Shown: positions 17,414 to 25,349 of the stretch, piece by piece
How positions within the stretch are numbered: the first letter of the stretch is position 1
How the letters are laid out: each line of letters begins with the position of its first letter
Origin: Paracoccus indicus
GTDB taxonomy: Bacteria > Pseudomonadota > Alphaproteobacteria > Rhodobacterales > Rhodobacteraceae
Length of the DNA: 46,950 bases
Assembly (NCBI RefSeq): GCF_003056335.1
Contig: NZ_PYWA01000012.1
Location: forward strand, 1-46,950
Direction of reading: 5' to 3'
Program-made: the position numbers and the translations under genes
The notes under the pieces: model-generated
Seen by the model: the letters and a program-made list of their open reading frames with translations, nothing else
The model's database searches: none
What the model was told of the DNA's origin: nothing

Positions 17414-17898
17414 CTCCTACAAAAAAACACAACAGCATGCTTCGACACGGATCCTGCGAAAACAAACGACGACCCAAGAAACTCTGGCCCTTGAATAGAC
17501 AAATTCATTGCAGGCGCAAACCGCGGAATGGCTTCAGTTTTCCAAAGTGACGACAAGGAAGTGTGAACCGCTGAACCATAAGGCACCTGGCATCGAGCCA
17601 CATCAGCTTCGGGTTGCAATTCCTGTTGCATCGACACCCTGCGGGGCAACGCACGCCGCGTTACTTGGCGTTAACCAATGCTTCATATTTTTTGCCTGTC
17701 GGACGATCGCTGCCGACGCGCAACGCAATACCATGAAGGCTGGCTCATCCCCTAAGTCGTCTCGCCGTCCCAACCGGCAGATCAGTTTTCTCTGGCAGCA
17801 TCCACCTTGCCGCTGACGTCCCATTTTCCTTCGGTCATGCAGAACGGTCGATCTTCGACCCGGACCCATGCCGAGGTTCGCAACAGGAGACATGACAT
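17414..17898. other. Divergent intergenic region
   Basis: It should hold the promoters of the exoL-like operon (minus) and the GH16 gene (plus). GTTAACCA near 17661 resembles a CtrA half-site. AGGAG at about 17884 serves the GH16 start. No gene is seen. Confidence 0.45.
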
Positions 17899-19380
17899 AT
17901 GGCCTACGATCCCGATCTGGATCCGATCTTCAAAAGCTTCAACACACAGCTTGCCGGCATCATCGCACGGCTGGACAAGCTGGACGGCGGAACGGGTTCA
18001 GCACCCGAACAGCCACAGCCCCCGGCCGTGATCGATCCGGTTTGGAAGACCCTGACCCGTAGCAAGATCACCATTCCCAAACAGATTCAGGTCCCTGCGG
18101 GTCAACGCGAAATCTATGTTCCGATCAGCGTCGATCACACTGATAGAGAATCTTTTTACTGCTACGTCAACCGTTTGGTGAACATACCGGGTGGTGGCAT
18201 CAACGTTGGCAATGCGGCCAGTCAGGCTTGGAACTTCGAAGGTCTGGATGCCATGTATCGCTGGTCCCCAGGCGATGATCTGGTGCATTATATCAAGATC
18301 GTCACCAGATCGACCTATAAGGCCGGACAGAGTTTTCGTGCCGATATTCACGTGAAGGGACTGGGTGACTCTCAAAGATTTGGAAATGTCGATATCATCT
18401 TCGCCGACGATGCCCAGCACCCCGACATGCCTCCACAGTTTCATCGTCCGCTTCGCGAACTGAAACTCGATGGTGCACAGCGCAAGAACCAGTTCGATGC
18501 CGCAACCGTCAAATTTTCGGATTCCGGGTTTGACGCCCAAGGCCGACCGACATGGCGATCGCGCCTTTCACATGGTTACACGCAGGACGGAAACCAGGAA
18601 ACCGGCCTCTACATGAGCGAAGAGAAGTTCCCGGGCATCGCACAGTCTCCAATTGCTTATGACAGCACAGAAAAGGCATTGCGCCTGCGTAGCCTAGCTT
18701 TTCCTGCAGACGCCCGGGTCGAGTTCGAAAGCCGCCTGTTCCGTCATCAGGCCGCGGTCATCCAAGGCCAGACCATGGACGATGTCTGTGGCGCCCAAGG
18801 TGTCTGGCGGATGGAGGCCAAGATCCCGATCCGCCGCTATTCCTGGCCCGCTTTCTGGCTTCTGGGCCGCGGACCCAAGGGCGGTTCAGGCGGCTACACC
18901 CAATGGCCGCCGGAAATCGATATTCTGGAGAAGTTCAACCACTCGTGGGGGGCTGCCGACACGCACTATACGACGACCTTCGCACAGCATTACGGCGATG
19001 CCGGTTCGAACAGACGCGTCGGTGCATTCGGAAACGAAGTTGAGGCGAACCAATGGCTGCCCGAAACCGGGCCACTCAACGAGGGCTATCACAGCTGGGC
19101 CTGCGCCATTGTCTATGATGACAAGGATCCGCTGAAATCCGAAGTCACCTTCTTCTTCGACGATATCGAAGTCGGCTGCCACGTTCTGCACGCCCGCCAT
19201 CAGGACATGAAGACCAAGCTTGAACTCTACCCCATCGCAAACGTCGCGGTAAGGGCACCCGGCAGTTATACGCCCGAGCAGTACAACAGCGATGACGGGC
19301 GCGGTCATTCCGGGGACATGCTGATCCGCGATATCGCCTACTATCCAAGCGGCTTCATCATGTCGCCCAAGACCGTCTGA
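17899..19380 (+). CDS. GH16-family glycanase with N-terminal accessory domain, no signal peptide
   Basis: A 493-residue protein. After a short helical start (DPIFKSFNTQLAGIIARLDKLDGG) comes a beta-rich region (about 55-170), then a GH16 domain (about 210-490). Catalytic motif EIDILE at 339-344 gives nucleophile Glu339, Asp341 and acid/base Glu344, the ExDxxE version with a beta-bulge. GH16 enzymes of exopolysaccharide loci cut the polymer and tune chain length. No Sec signal peptide and no RTX repeats are visible, so the export route is unclear; type I export is known for such glycanases in rhizobia. AGGAG precedes the ATG. A strong terminator follows. Confidence 0.85.
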   Translation: MAYDPDLDPIFKSFNTQLAGIIARLDKLDGGTGSAPEQPQPPAVIDPVWKTLTRSKITIPKQIQVPAGQREIYVPISVDHTDRESFYCYVNRLVNIPGGGINVGNAASQAWNFEGLDAMYRWSPGDDLVHYIKIVTRSTYKAGQSFRADIHVKGLGDSQRFGNVDIIFADDAQHPDMPPQFHRPLRELKLDGAQRKNQFDAATVKFSDSGFDAQGRPTWRSRLSHGYTQDGNQETGLYMSEEKFPGIAQSPIAYDSTEKALRLRSLAFPADARVEFESRLFRHQAAVIQGQTMDDVCGAQGVWRMEAKIPIRRYSWPAFWLLGRGPKGGSGGYTQWPPEIDILEKFNHSWGAADTHYTTTFAQHYGDAGSNRRVGAFGNEVEANQWLPETGPLNEGYHSWACAIVYDDKDPLKSEVTFFFDDIEVGCHVLHARHQDMKTKLELYPIANVAVRAPGSYTPEQYNSDDGRGHSGDMLIRDIAYYPSGFIMSPKTV

Positions 19381-19438
19381 CACAACAGACAGGCACAAAC
19401 CGCCAGTCGCGTCATGAAATGCTTCTAGGTTGTTCAAA

Positions 19439-19466
19439 AAACCCGGTGCATACAAGCACCGGGTTT
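19439..19466. terminator. Bidirectional Rho-independent terminator
   Basis: AAACCCGGTGC, loop ATACAA, GCACCGGGTTT: an 11-bp perfect stem with A-rich left and T-rich right flanks. It lies between the convergent GH16 gene and the partition operon and can serve both. Confidence 0.85.
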
Positions 19467-19484
19467 ATATAATTACCGGATTTT

Positions 19485-19775
19485 TTATTTAATCTGGTTT
19501 TTGTAAAGATCCCATGCCTCTTCGATGATCACGCCTTGTTGCACACCTCGACGCCTTGCCTCATTTGCGATTTCATCGGCGACAGGTGGCAGTACCTTCG
19601 CATGGACCTGCCCAGTACGCGGGCTTGGCTTGCGTCCGCGTTTTTTCGCAGGCTCTCGGTCGATGAAGCCCAGCTCCTCACCAACGCGATCTGCGCGTTC
19701 AACCGCGGCAGAGCTACGATCCTTTTCTCGTGACCGCAGGCGCCCAAGATCGATGCTGAAGGGTTTGTCGCTCAT
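19485..19775 (-). CDS. Small partition partner protein (ParB-like role)
   Basis: A 96-residue basic protein. The middle has KKRGRKPSPRTGQVHAKVLP (AT-hook-like GRKP), and the C-terminal half VADEIANEARRRGVQQGVI resembles a ribbon-helix-helix or small DNA-binding fold. It starts in the overlap ATGA (19772-19775) with the ParA stop, the layout of parA plus a small centromere-binding protein in plasmids. It probably binds a parS-like site and stimulates ParA (inference). The terminator at 19439-19466 ends the operon. Confidence 0.7.
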   Translation of the reverse strand: MSDKPFSIDLGRLRSREKDRSSAAVERADRVGEELGFIDREPAKKRGRKPSPRTGQVHAKVLPPVADEIANEARRRGVQQGVIIEEAWDLYKNQIK

Positions 19776-20437
19776 GACGCATCCTCGGTTGCAAGCCGCG
19801 CATAGACCGCGCGGGCGAACCCTTCGGCGTTTGCGATGGCGGCATCCATGTTGCCTTGAGCCGACATGCTTCGCAAATTTCCCCCGAACTCGAACAATGC
19901 TGAGAACGCCGTCCTTTCCATCAAGGACGGCTCGATCAGATCGACCCCCTGATCGCGCAACGATGTCTCGATGCCGCTGTGCTGCCGCGACCGGATGGCC
20001 CGTGTCATCGTGAACACCACGGCATGCGGGATCCTGCGGTCCAACGCCTCTTCCTCTTCCTGGATCAGCTGCAAGGCACGCACGCCCACGGTTGCATCAA
20101 GCGTGGTGGCCCGCATCGGCGTGATGACCAGATCGGCCTGAGAGATGGCTCGACTGACCAGCCTTGATGCGATGCCTTCAAGATCGACGATGACGATCTC
20201 TCCGTCGAGGTCATGGCGCTTGATGGTGCGCACCAGCTCTCCCTCGCCCACATCTGACAGGACCCTGATCCGAGGTGGTAAAGGCGCGCGTTCAGCCCAG
20301 AGCGAAAGCGATTTGTTGGGGTCGCAATCCAGCATGGTGACCGCGGCCCCTGCATGGGCCAGTTCCGTTCCCAGGATGGTCGCGGCCGTGGACTTTCCGG
20401 CCCCCCCTTTCGGCGAGGCAACAACGATTGTCGGCAT
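19772..20437 (-). CDS. parA: ParA-family partition ATPase
   Basis: A 221-residue ParA/MinD-type ATPase. The deviant Walker A VVASPKGGAGKSTAATIL lies at the extreme N-terminus, VTMLDCDPNKSLSLW is the Walker A' region, and IVIVDLEG the Walker B. The short length without an N-terminal helix-turn-helix is the type Ib form found on small plasmids, where the small partner protein does the DNA binding. It separates plasmid copies at division. An inverted repeat 18-51 bases upstream of the start may be the operator. Confidence 0.9.
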   Translation of the reverse strand: MPTIVVASPKGGAGKSTAATILGTELAHAGAAVTMLDCDPNKSLSLWAERAPLPPRIRVLSDVGEGELVRTIKRHDLDGEIVIVDLEGIASRLVSRAISQADLVITPMRATTLDATVGVRALQLIQEEEEALDRRIPHAVVFTMTRAIRSRQHSGIETSLRDQGVDLIEPSLMERTAFSALFEFGGNLRSMSAQGNMDAAIANAEGFARAVYARLATEDAS

Positions 20438-20454
20438 ATTTCACCCGATAATTT

Positions 20455-20488
20455 AACTAACCTGATATTATTGAAAATCCGGTTAGTT
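20455..20488. promoter_or_regulatory. Inverted repeat upstream of parA (putative operator/parS)
   Basis: AACTAACC (20455-20462) and GGTTAGTT (20481-20488) form an 8-bp inverted repeat with an 18-base AT-rich spacer. It is itself flanked by the direct repeat GATAATTT (20447-20454 and 20493-20500). The position just before parA fits an autoregulatory operator or centromere. Confidence 0.5.
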
Positions 20489-20610
20489 GCAAGATAATTT
20501 CGGTTGCTCGGCAGGGTTCTTCTTTTGGATACGGTAGAAACCGCCTCAAATGCCTCCATCCCGGAACAGCGGGCTGGACTTTCCCGCACCGCCTTGCCAC
20601 GTCAGCATTC

Positions 20611-21594
20611 ATGAGCACAGCGATTTCTCCCTCCGTTTCGGTCATCATCACCGCCCACAATGCCGCGGGAACCATAACTGACGCGATCAAGTCGGCCTTG
20701 GCCGAACCCGAGACTGCAGAGGTCATCGTGGTCGATGATGCTTCCGGGGATGACACGGTCGCCGTCGCTAAGGCGGCAGGCGAGGGAGACGCGAGGCTGG
20801 TCGTCATCACCTGCGCCGTCAACGGCGGTCCTGCCGCGGCCCGGAACCGCGCGCTTGCCGTTGCCAAGGGTGACTTCGTAGCGGTCCTGGATGCGGACGA
20901 TTTCCTGATGCCCGGACGTTTCACCCGGCTTCTGGCAATCCCGGATGCCGACATGATGGCCGACAACATCTTGTTCATCGCGGAAAGCGCATCCCCCGGC
21001 GACCTTCCCCCCGTGCCGAAGATCACGCCCGCCGTCATCGACATCGATCTGGCAGGCTTCGTTCGGGCCAATCATTCCGTCCGGGGCAGCAACCGTCAGG
21101 AATGGGGCTTTCTCAAGCCCGTTATTCGCTGCAGCTTCCTGCAGGACAACGGGCTGCACTATGACGATGCCCTGCGCTTGGGCGAGGATTACGACCTCTA
21201 CGTGCGAATGCTTCGGAAAGGAGCGCGTTTCCGGGTTTCGACACAGGTCGGATATGCGGCACGCTGGCGTTCGGACTCCCTCAGTTCGCGCCACAGCACG
21301 GCGGATCTGAAGGCGCTGTACGGCGCGGCACAAGCCCATCTGGATTTCGATGGTCTGGATGACACAGCCCATGCGGCTTTGGCACATCACGCCAACGAAC
21401 TGCACCGCCGTTTCCTGTTGCGCGATTTCCTGGATCGCAGGGCTAGGCTGGGCAGGGCAGGGGCGCTGATCTCCGCCTCGCGCCATCCTGCGACCCTTCT
21501 GCCCATCGCGCGCGGGATCCTTGCCGACAAGCTTGCCGCCCGCAGACCTGCACCCATATCGCGCATCGGTCGCCTGCTGATCGACCAGGGCTGA
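20611..21594 (+). CDS. ExoO-like family 2 glycosyltransferase
   Basis: A 327-residue GT2 enzyme. VSVIITAHNAAGTITDAI, VIVVDDASGDDTVAVA, NGGPAAARNRALAVAKGDFVAVLDADDF (DxD) and LRLGEDYDLYVRML mark the catalytic domain. It resembles ExoO of succinoglycan synthesis and the product at 24102-25259. It sits alone between the partition operon and the origin, divergent from parA, with about 170 bp shared. No clear ribosome site is seen. Confidence 0.8.
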   Translation: MSTAISPSVSVIITAHNAAGTITDAIKSALAEPETAEVIVVDDASGDDTVAVAKAAGEGDARLVVITCAVNGGPAAARNRALAVAKGDFVAVLDADDFLMPGRFTRLLAIPDADMMADNILFIAESASPGDLPPVPKITPAVIDIDLAGFVRANHSVRGSNRQEWGFLKPVIRCSFLQDNGLHYDDALRLGEDYDLYVRMLRKGARFRVSTQVGYAARWRSDSLSSRHSTADLKALYGAAQAHLDFDGLDDTAHAALAHHANELHRRFLLRDFLDRRARLGRAGALISASRHPATLLPIARGILADKLAARRPAPISRIGRLLIDQG

Positions 21595-21671
21595 CGTCAG
21601 GTACCTATCCTAATACCTTCTACAGCATTTCGACGACTGCCACAGGTGCCCGCATGCAGGGTTTCTGGAAG

Positions 21672-21680
21672 TTATCCACA
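21672..21680 (+). promoter_or_regulatory. DnaA box
   Basis: TTATCCACA, an exact match to the DnaA-box consensus, at the left side of the origin. Confidence 0.8.
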
Positions 21681-21691
21681 GGGTTCTGGTG

Positions 21692-21717
21692 TTAAATAGG
21701 TGTTAAATAGGTGTTAA
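21692..21717 (+). repeat. TTAA-N7-TTAA-N7-TTAA array (11-bp repeats; CtrA-like)
   Basis: TTAAATAGGTG occurs twice in tandem followed by a third TTAA, giving TTAA at 21692, 21703 and 21714. Each pair fits the CtrA consensus TTAA-N7-TTAA. It may instead be an AT-rich unwinding element or another RepA-binding repeat. Confidence 0.6.
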
Positions 21718-21772
21718 GGACCGAAAGAGACCCTTTTTCTCATGCACAAACAAGGGTTTGCTTTGACCCCTT

Positions 21773-21907
21773 ATGGGTGAAGTGTCGTTTCTTCATGGGT
21801 GAAGTGGTGATTCCTTATGGGTGAAGTGTCGTTTCAGGGCCGTTTATGGGTGAAGTGTCGTTAACCTTGTTTTATGGGTGAAATGTCGTTATGGGTGAAA
21901 TGTCGTT
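21773..21907 (+). repeat. Six RepA iterons, ATGGGTGAAGTGTCGTT
   Basis: Starts at 21773, 21795, 21817, 21846, 21874 and 21891. Copy 2 departs from the consensus near its end (GTGGTGAT), and copies 5 and 6 have AAATG in place of AAGTG and are directly joined. Start-to-start distances are 22, 22, 29, 28 and 17. They end just before repA, so RepA binding would both start replication and repress its own gene. Confidence 0.9.
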
Positions 21908-21923
21908 AATTCCGTGAGATTCG

Positions 21924-22946
21924 ATGAGCAGTCCGCTTCTTCCCGATCGCCATCCGCAACGCGACTTCTTCGTCTGCGACATCATCAACGCGGCACCCAA
22001 GGCGGATGTCGGGTCGATGGAACATCCGATCTTCTCGCTTTCGACCAAGCCGGACCTTCGCCCGCGCCATTACGAACACAACGGGCTGACCGTCGACATC
22101 AAGCCTTCCAGCGACGGCATCGCCACCGTCCACGACCGCGACATCCTGATCTTCTGCATCAGCCAGCTGATCCGCGCGCTGAACGACGGGCGCGAGGTCA
22201 GCCAGATCGTGCGGTTCCAGGCCTCGGACCTGCTACGCGCCACCAACCGCATGACGACGGGACGGGGCTACGACCTGCTCAAGGCCGCGATGGAGCGGCT
22301 AGCCGGGACACGCATCTCGACCAACATCACCACCGGCGGCAAGGAGGTCTTCGAGACCTTCGGCCTGATCGAAAGCGCCCGCATCGTGCGCCAGACTCGC
22401 GAGGGCCGCATGCAGGAGATCGAGATCAAGCTCTCGGACTGGGTCTTCAACGCGATCCGCGCCCATGAGGTGCTGACGATCAGCCGCGACTACTTTCGAC
22501 TGCGCCGACCGCTGGAACGCCGCCTCTACGAGCTGGCGCGCAAGCATTGCGGCAACCAGCGCGAATGGGTGATCGGCCTGGACCTGTTGCAGAAGAAATG
22601 CGGCTCCTCCTCGACCAGCTTCGAGTTCCGCCGCCTGGTGGCCAATGTCATCCGCGAGGACGAGGCCCATTCCCACATGCCCGACTACTCGGTCCGTTTC
22701 TCGCCGGACGACACCAAGGTGGTCTTCCGCAACCGCGGCTCTGCCCCCATTGCCGAGGTCTTCGAGGCCTATCTCGATGCCGAGGCTCATGAGGAGGCGC
22801 GCGCCGCAGCGCCGGGATGGGACGTTCGCTACCTTGAGGTCGAATGGCGCCGCTGGTGCACCAACGAAGAGATCGAACCCAAGCACCCCTCGCGCCATTT
22901 CGTCCGCTTCTGTAGAACCTGGTACGAGAAGCGCGGCGCCCCGTAA
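21924..22946 (+). CDS. repA: RepA replication initiator
   Basis: A 340-residue plasmid replication initiator (RPA/RepA family common on Rhodobacteraceae plasmids). Features: IINAAPKADVGSMEHPIFSL, HDRDILIFCISQLIRALNDG, FQASDLLRATNRMTTGRGYDLL and WVFNAIRAHEVLTISRDYFRLRRPLERRLYELARKH. It consists of winged-helix type DNA-binding domains that bind the iterons just upstream and recruit the host replisome. The first ATG after the iterons is used. The nucleotidyltransferase gene follows after 51 bp on the same strand. Confidence 0.93.
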   Translation: MSSPLLPDRHPQRDFFVCDIINAAPKADVGSMEHPIFSLSTKPDLRPRHYEHNGLTVDIKPSSDGIATVHDRDILIFCISQLIRALNDGREVSQIVRFQASDLLRATNRMTTGRGYDLLKAAMERLAGTRISTNITTGGKEVFETFGLIESARIVRQTREGRMQEIEIKLSDWVFNAIRAHEVLTISRDYFRLRRPLERRLYELARKHCGNQREWVIGLDLLQKKCGSSSTSFEFRRLVANVIREDEAHSHMPDYSVRFSPDDTKVVFRNRGSAPIAEVFEAYLDAEAHEEARAAAPGWDVRYLEVEWRRWCTNEEIEPKHPSRHFVRFCRTWYEKRGAP

Positions 22947-22997
22947 GGGAACGGGCATCGCGCAGGGATAACAGGCCGGAACGCAGAAGGGGGCAAT

Positions 22998-24110
22998 ATG
23001 GGGTTCAGCCCTGAGATGATCGCAGGGGTCCGGGGGGACTCGGGCCCCGAGATAGGCGTGCTGATCGACGCCAGCCTGCTGGGATCCGCAGAAGGCGGGC
23101 CGGCAGGGCGCGTTCCCGATCCCGACCGCCTGTTCGACATCGCCCGACTGAACAAGATGCTGGGCTGGCTGCCTGTCGCTCCGACCCTGTTGCCGCCCGA
23201 CTGCAAGGGGCTGGCGCCACGGCTGCTGCAGGTGCGCATGCACATCGCACGGATGAACCGCCAAGCCATCGACGTCACGACCGAGGTGACGACGGCCCTG
23301 ACGCAGAAGGGGCTGCGCCATGTCGTGCTGAAAGGTCCGTTCCAGCAGATGATCGTGCATGACGACCCGTTCCGCAGGCCGTCGGGGGACATCGACCTCT
23401 ATGTGGCGCCGCGCGACCGCAAGGCGGCGGGGGCTGTCCTGCAGCAGCTGGGGTTCACCCCCTTGGAACAGGATCAGATGCTATGGTGGGTCTCGTTCCT
23501 GGGTGAACAGCATTTCCGGCGCGAAACCGACGGCGCGGTGATCGACCTGCACCACCGCCTGCAGCAGGCGGGACTGCCCGATTGGCGCGGCGCCGAGGAT
23601 GTCCTGGACCGCGCGGCGACCATGACCCACGAGGGGGCGACGATCCCCGTCCTGTCGCCCGTGGACGGCTGTCTGCTGATGACGGTGACGCTGGCAAAAG
23701 CCCTGCTGGCGCATGAACCCTGCGGATGGGCCGTCGCCGACCTGACGCATTGGCTGGCGCGGCTTGGCCCTGCGGATCGGGCGCAACTGGCAAAGGTGGC
23801 CGAACGAAGCGGGCAGGGGCAGACCTTGGCGCTTGGCATCGCGCTGGCACGGGCCTGCAATTCCGGCAACGCCCTTGCCGACTGGCCGGCGCATTCGCTG
23901 CCCGGCTTGCCGACAGATCCGGCCATCCTGCGCGATCTGGTGTTCCAGCCCTGGCAGCGCGAGGCCGAGGCCCCCCGGCGGCGGCAGATGCTGCGGATGC
24001 TGGCACGTGGCCGCCCTCATGTCCTTGCCGTCGAGGCCCTGCGCGCCGCGCTGTCGCTGACGGTCAGGGCAACGCTGGAACGGCGGCAGGCGGGCAAGGC
24101 CTCAGGCTGA
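22998..24110 (+). CDS. Nucleotidyltransferase-fold protein (NTP_transf_5 type)
   Basis: A 370-residue protein. The segment HVVLKGPFQQMIVHDDPFRRPSGDIDLYVAP has the Gly followed by D-I-D metal motif of the nucleotidyltransferase fold (about residues 113-137). The rest is helical, with an Arg-rich end. Proteins of this family accompany lasso clusters that also carry an HPr-kinase-like gene, and one has been linked to sugar attachment on the phosphorylated C-terminus of pseudomycoidin (recalled, not checked here). They also occur in polysaccharide loci. A purine-rich AGAAGGGGG precedes the ATG. The end overlaps the convergent glycosyltransferase by 9 bases. Confidence 0.72.
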   Translation: MGFSPEMIAGVRGDSGPEIGVLIDASLLGSAEGGPAGRVPDPDRLFDIARLNKMLGWLPVAPTLLPPDCKGLAPRLLQVRMHIARMNRQAIDVTTEVTTALTQKGLRHVVLKGPFQQMIVHDDPFRRPSGDIDLYVAPRDRKAAGAVLQQLGFTPLEQDQMLWWVSFLGEQHFRRETDGAVIDLHHRLQQAGLPDWRGAEDVLDRAATMTHEGATIPVLSPVDGCLLMTVTLAKALLAHEPCGWAVADLTHWLARLGPADRAQLAKVAERSGQGQTLALGIALARACNSGNALADWPAHSLPGLPTDPAILRDLVFQPWQREAEAPRRRQMLRMLARGRPHVLAVEALRAALSLTVRATLERRQAGKASG

Positions 24111-25259
24111 AGGGCCGCTGCACGTTGCCTTGAACAGCCATGTGGCCCACGACGGGGCATCCTCGGGCAGCTTATCCCCCCGCATCGCCATGGCCGCCAC
24201 CCTTGCGGCCCCGGTCGCCGGAGGTTGCGACCAGCTTTCGTCCGCCTGTGGCATGTGCGGCAGCGGGTCGGCCGGAGTCGCAGATGTCACAAGTTTTTCG
24301 GTACTGCGGCGACGGCGATCGCGCAGGCTTTCGATCAGCCGTGCGATCATGGCCGGATCGACCAAGCGAGGCAGGGCGCCTTGCCAGCGGCGCGCCTTGA
24401 TGTCGGCCACCAGATGCTCATAGCGCAGCGCCCGGCGCAGGTGACGATCCACGGCCTTGGCGGCGGCCTGCATGTCGGGGTCCGGCATTGCGGGCAGGGC
24501 GCGATGCGCCTCCAGCATCGCCTCGACCGTGGCGATGGACAGGCGGTGCGAGATCGACCCCTCATGTCGGCGATAGGCGTAAAGCGGGTCAGGCAGCACC
24601 AGAAGGCGCGCGCCCCCGATCAGCATGCGCAGGACCAGATCGTGATCCTCCCCAATCCGCAGCCCGACGTCATACCGCAGATCGGCAAGGACGCTGCGGC
24701 GGATCACCGGCTTGAGATAGCCATAGGAGGGCAGGGACGAATTGCCGTCATTGCTGCGCAGATAGGATGCCGCACCCAGCATCATCGGCGCGGCCAGCGC
24801 CAGCGATTGCAACAGGGTCCGACCCTGCGGTTCGGCCACCGCGCCGAAATAGACCAGATCATCGGCAACCAGATCGGCATCCGCCGCTTGGGCGGCCGCA
24901 ATCAGACGCTCAAGCCGTTCGGGGTGGATAAGGTCGTCGCTGTCCATGATCGCGATCCACTCGCCGCGTGCCGCATCCAGCGCCAGGTTGCGCGTCGCAG
25001 CCGGGCCCGCGTTCCGCGACGAGGCGATGACACGCACCCGGTCATCGGTGGCAGCGATCCCGCGGGCAATGGCCACGCTGTCGTCGCCCGATGCATCATC
25101 GGCCAGGATCAGCTCCAACCGGCGCTCGCTTTGGGCCAAGACGCTGGTCATTGCGGCGGCCAGATGTTCCGCACCGCGGAAATTGGCCATCACCACCGAA
25201 ACCACCGGGGACGATGGGGCAGGGGGCAGGTTGCTCTGATCCGACGGATTGCCCGACAT
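24102..25259 (-). CDS. ExoO-like family 2 glycosyltransferase
   Basis: A 385-residue GT2 enzyme. VVSVVMANFRGAEHLAAAM, LILADDASGDDSVAIA, NAGPAATRNLALDAARGEWIAIMDSDDL (DxD) and LRIGEDHDLVLRML parallel the enzyme at 20611-21594, so the two are probably paralogues. The C-terminal region has basic helices. The start at 25259 has GGGAAAGG upstream; longer in-frame starts exist at 25283 and 25337. Divergent from the ExoK-like gene. Confidence 0.82.
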   Translation of the reverse strand: MSGNPSDQSNLPPAPSSPVVSVVMANFRGAEHLAAAMTSVLAQSERRLELILADDASGDDSVAIARGIAATDDRVRVIASSRNAGPAATRNLALDAARGEWIAIMDSDDLIHPERLERLIAAAQAADADLVADDLVYFGAVAEPQGRTLLQSLALAAPMMLGAASYLRSNDGNSSLPSYGYLKPVIRRSVLADLRYDVGLRIGEDHDLVLRMLIGGARLLVLPDPLYAYRRHEGSISHRLSIATVEAMLEAHRALPAMPDPDMQAAAKAVDRHLRRALRYEHLVADIKARRWQGALPRLVDPAMIARLIESLRDRRRRSTEKLVTSATPADPLPHMPQADESWSQPPATGAARVAAMAMRGDKLPEDAPSWATWLFKATCSGPSA

Positions 25260-25349
25260 GTGACTGCCTTTCCCTTGACCCATATGCTTGCGGCTTCCAT
25301 AAGCCGGGCACGCCCGCGCGGCAACCGGCGCGGCCATGAGGCTTTGTAC

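Larger units (their letters stand above)
21595..21923. other. Plasmid replication origin (oriV) region
   Basis: It contains a consensus DnaA box TTATCCACA (21672-21680), three TTAA boxes each 7 bases apart (21692-21717) and six 17-bp iterons (21773-21907) that end 16 bases before repA. This is the standard arrangement of an iteron-controlled plasmid origin. Confidence 0.88.

Noticed and set aside
24225..25349. Long extension upstream of the ExoK-like gene.
   Set aside because: It is antisense to the ExoO-like gene; the signal peptide starts at 25350.
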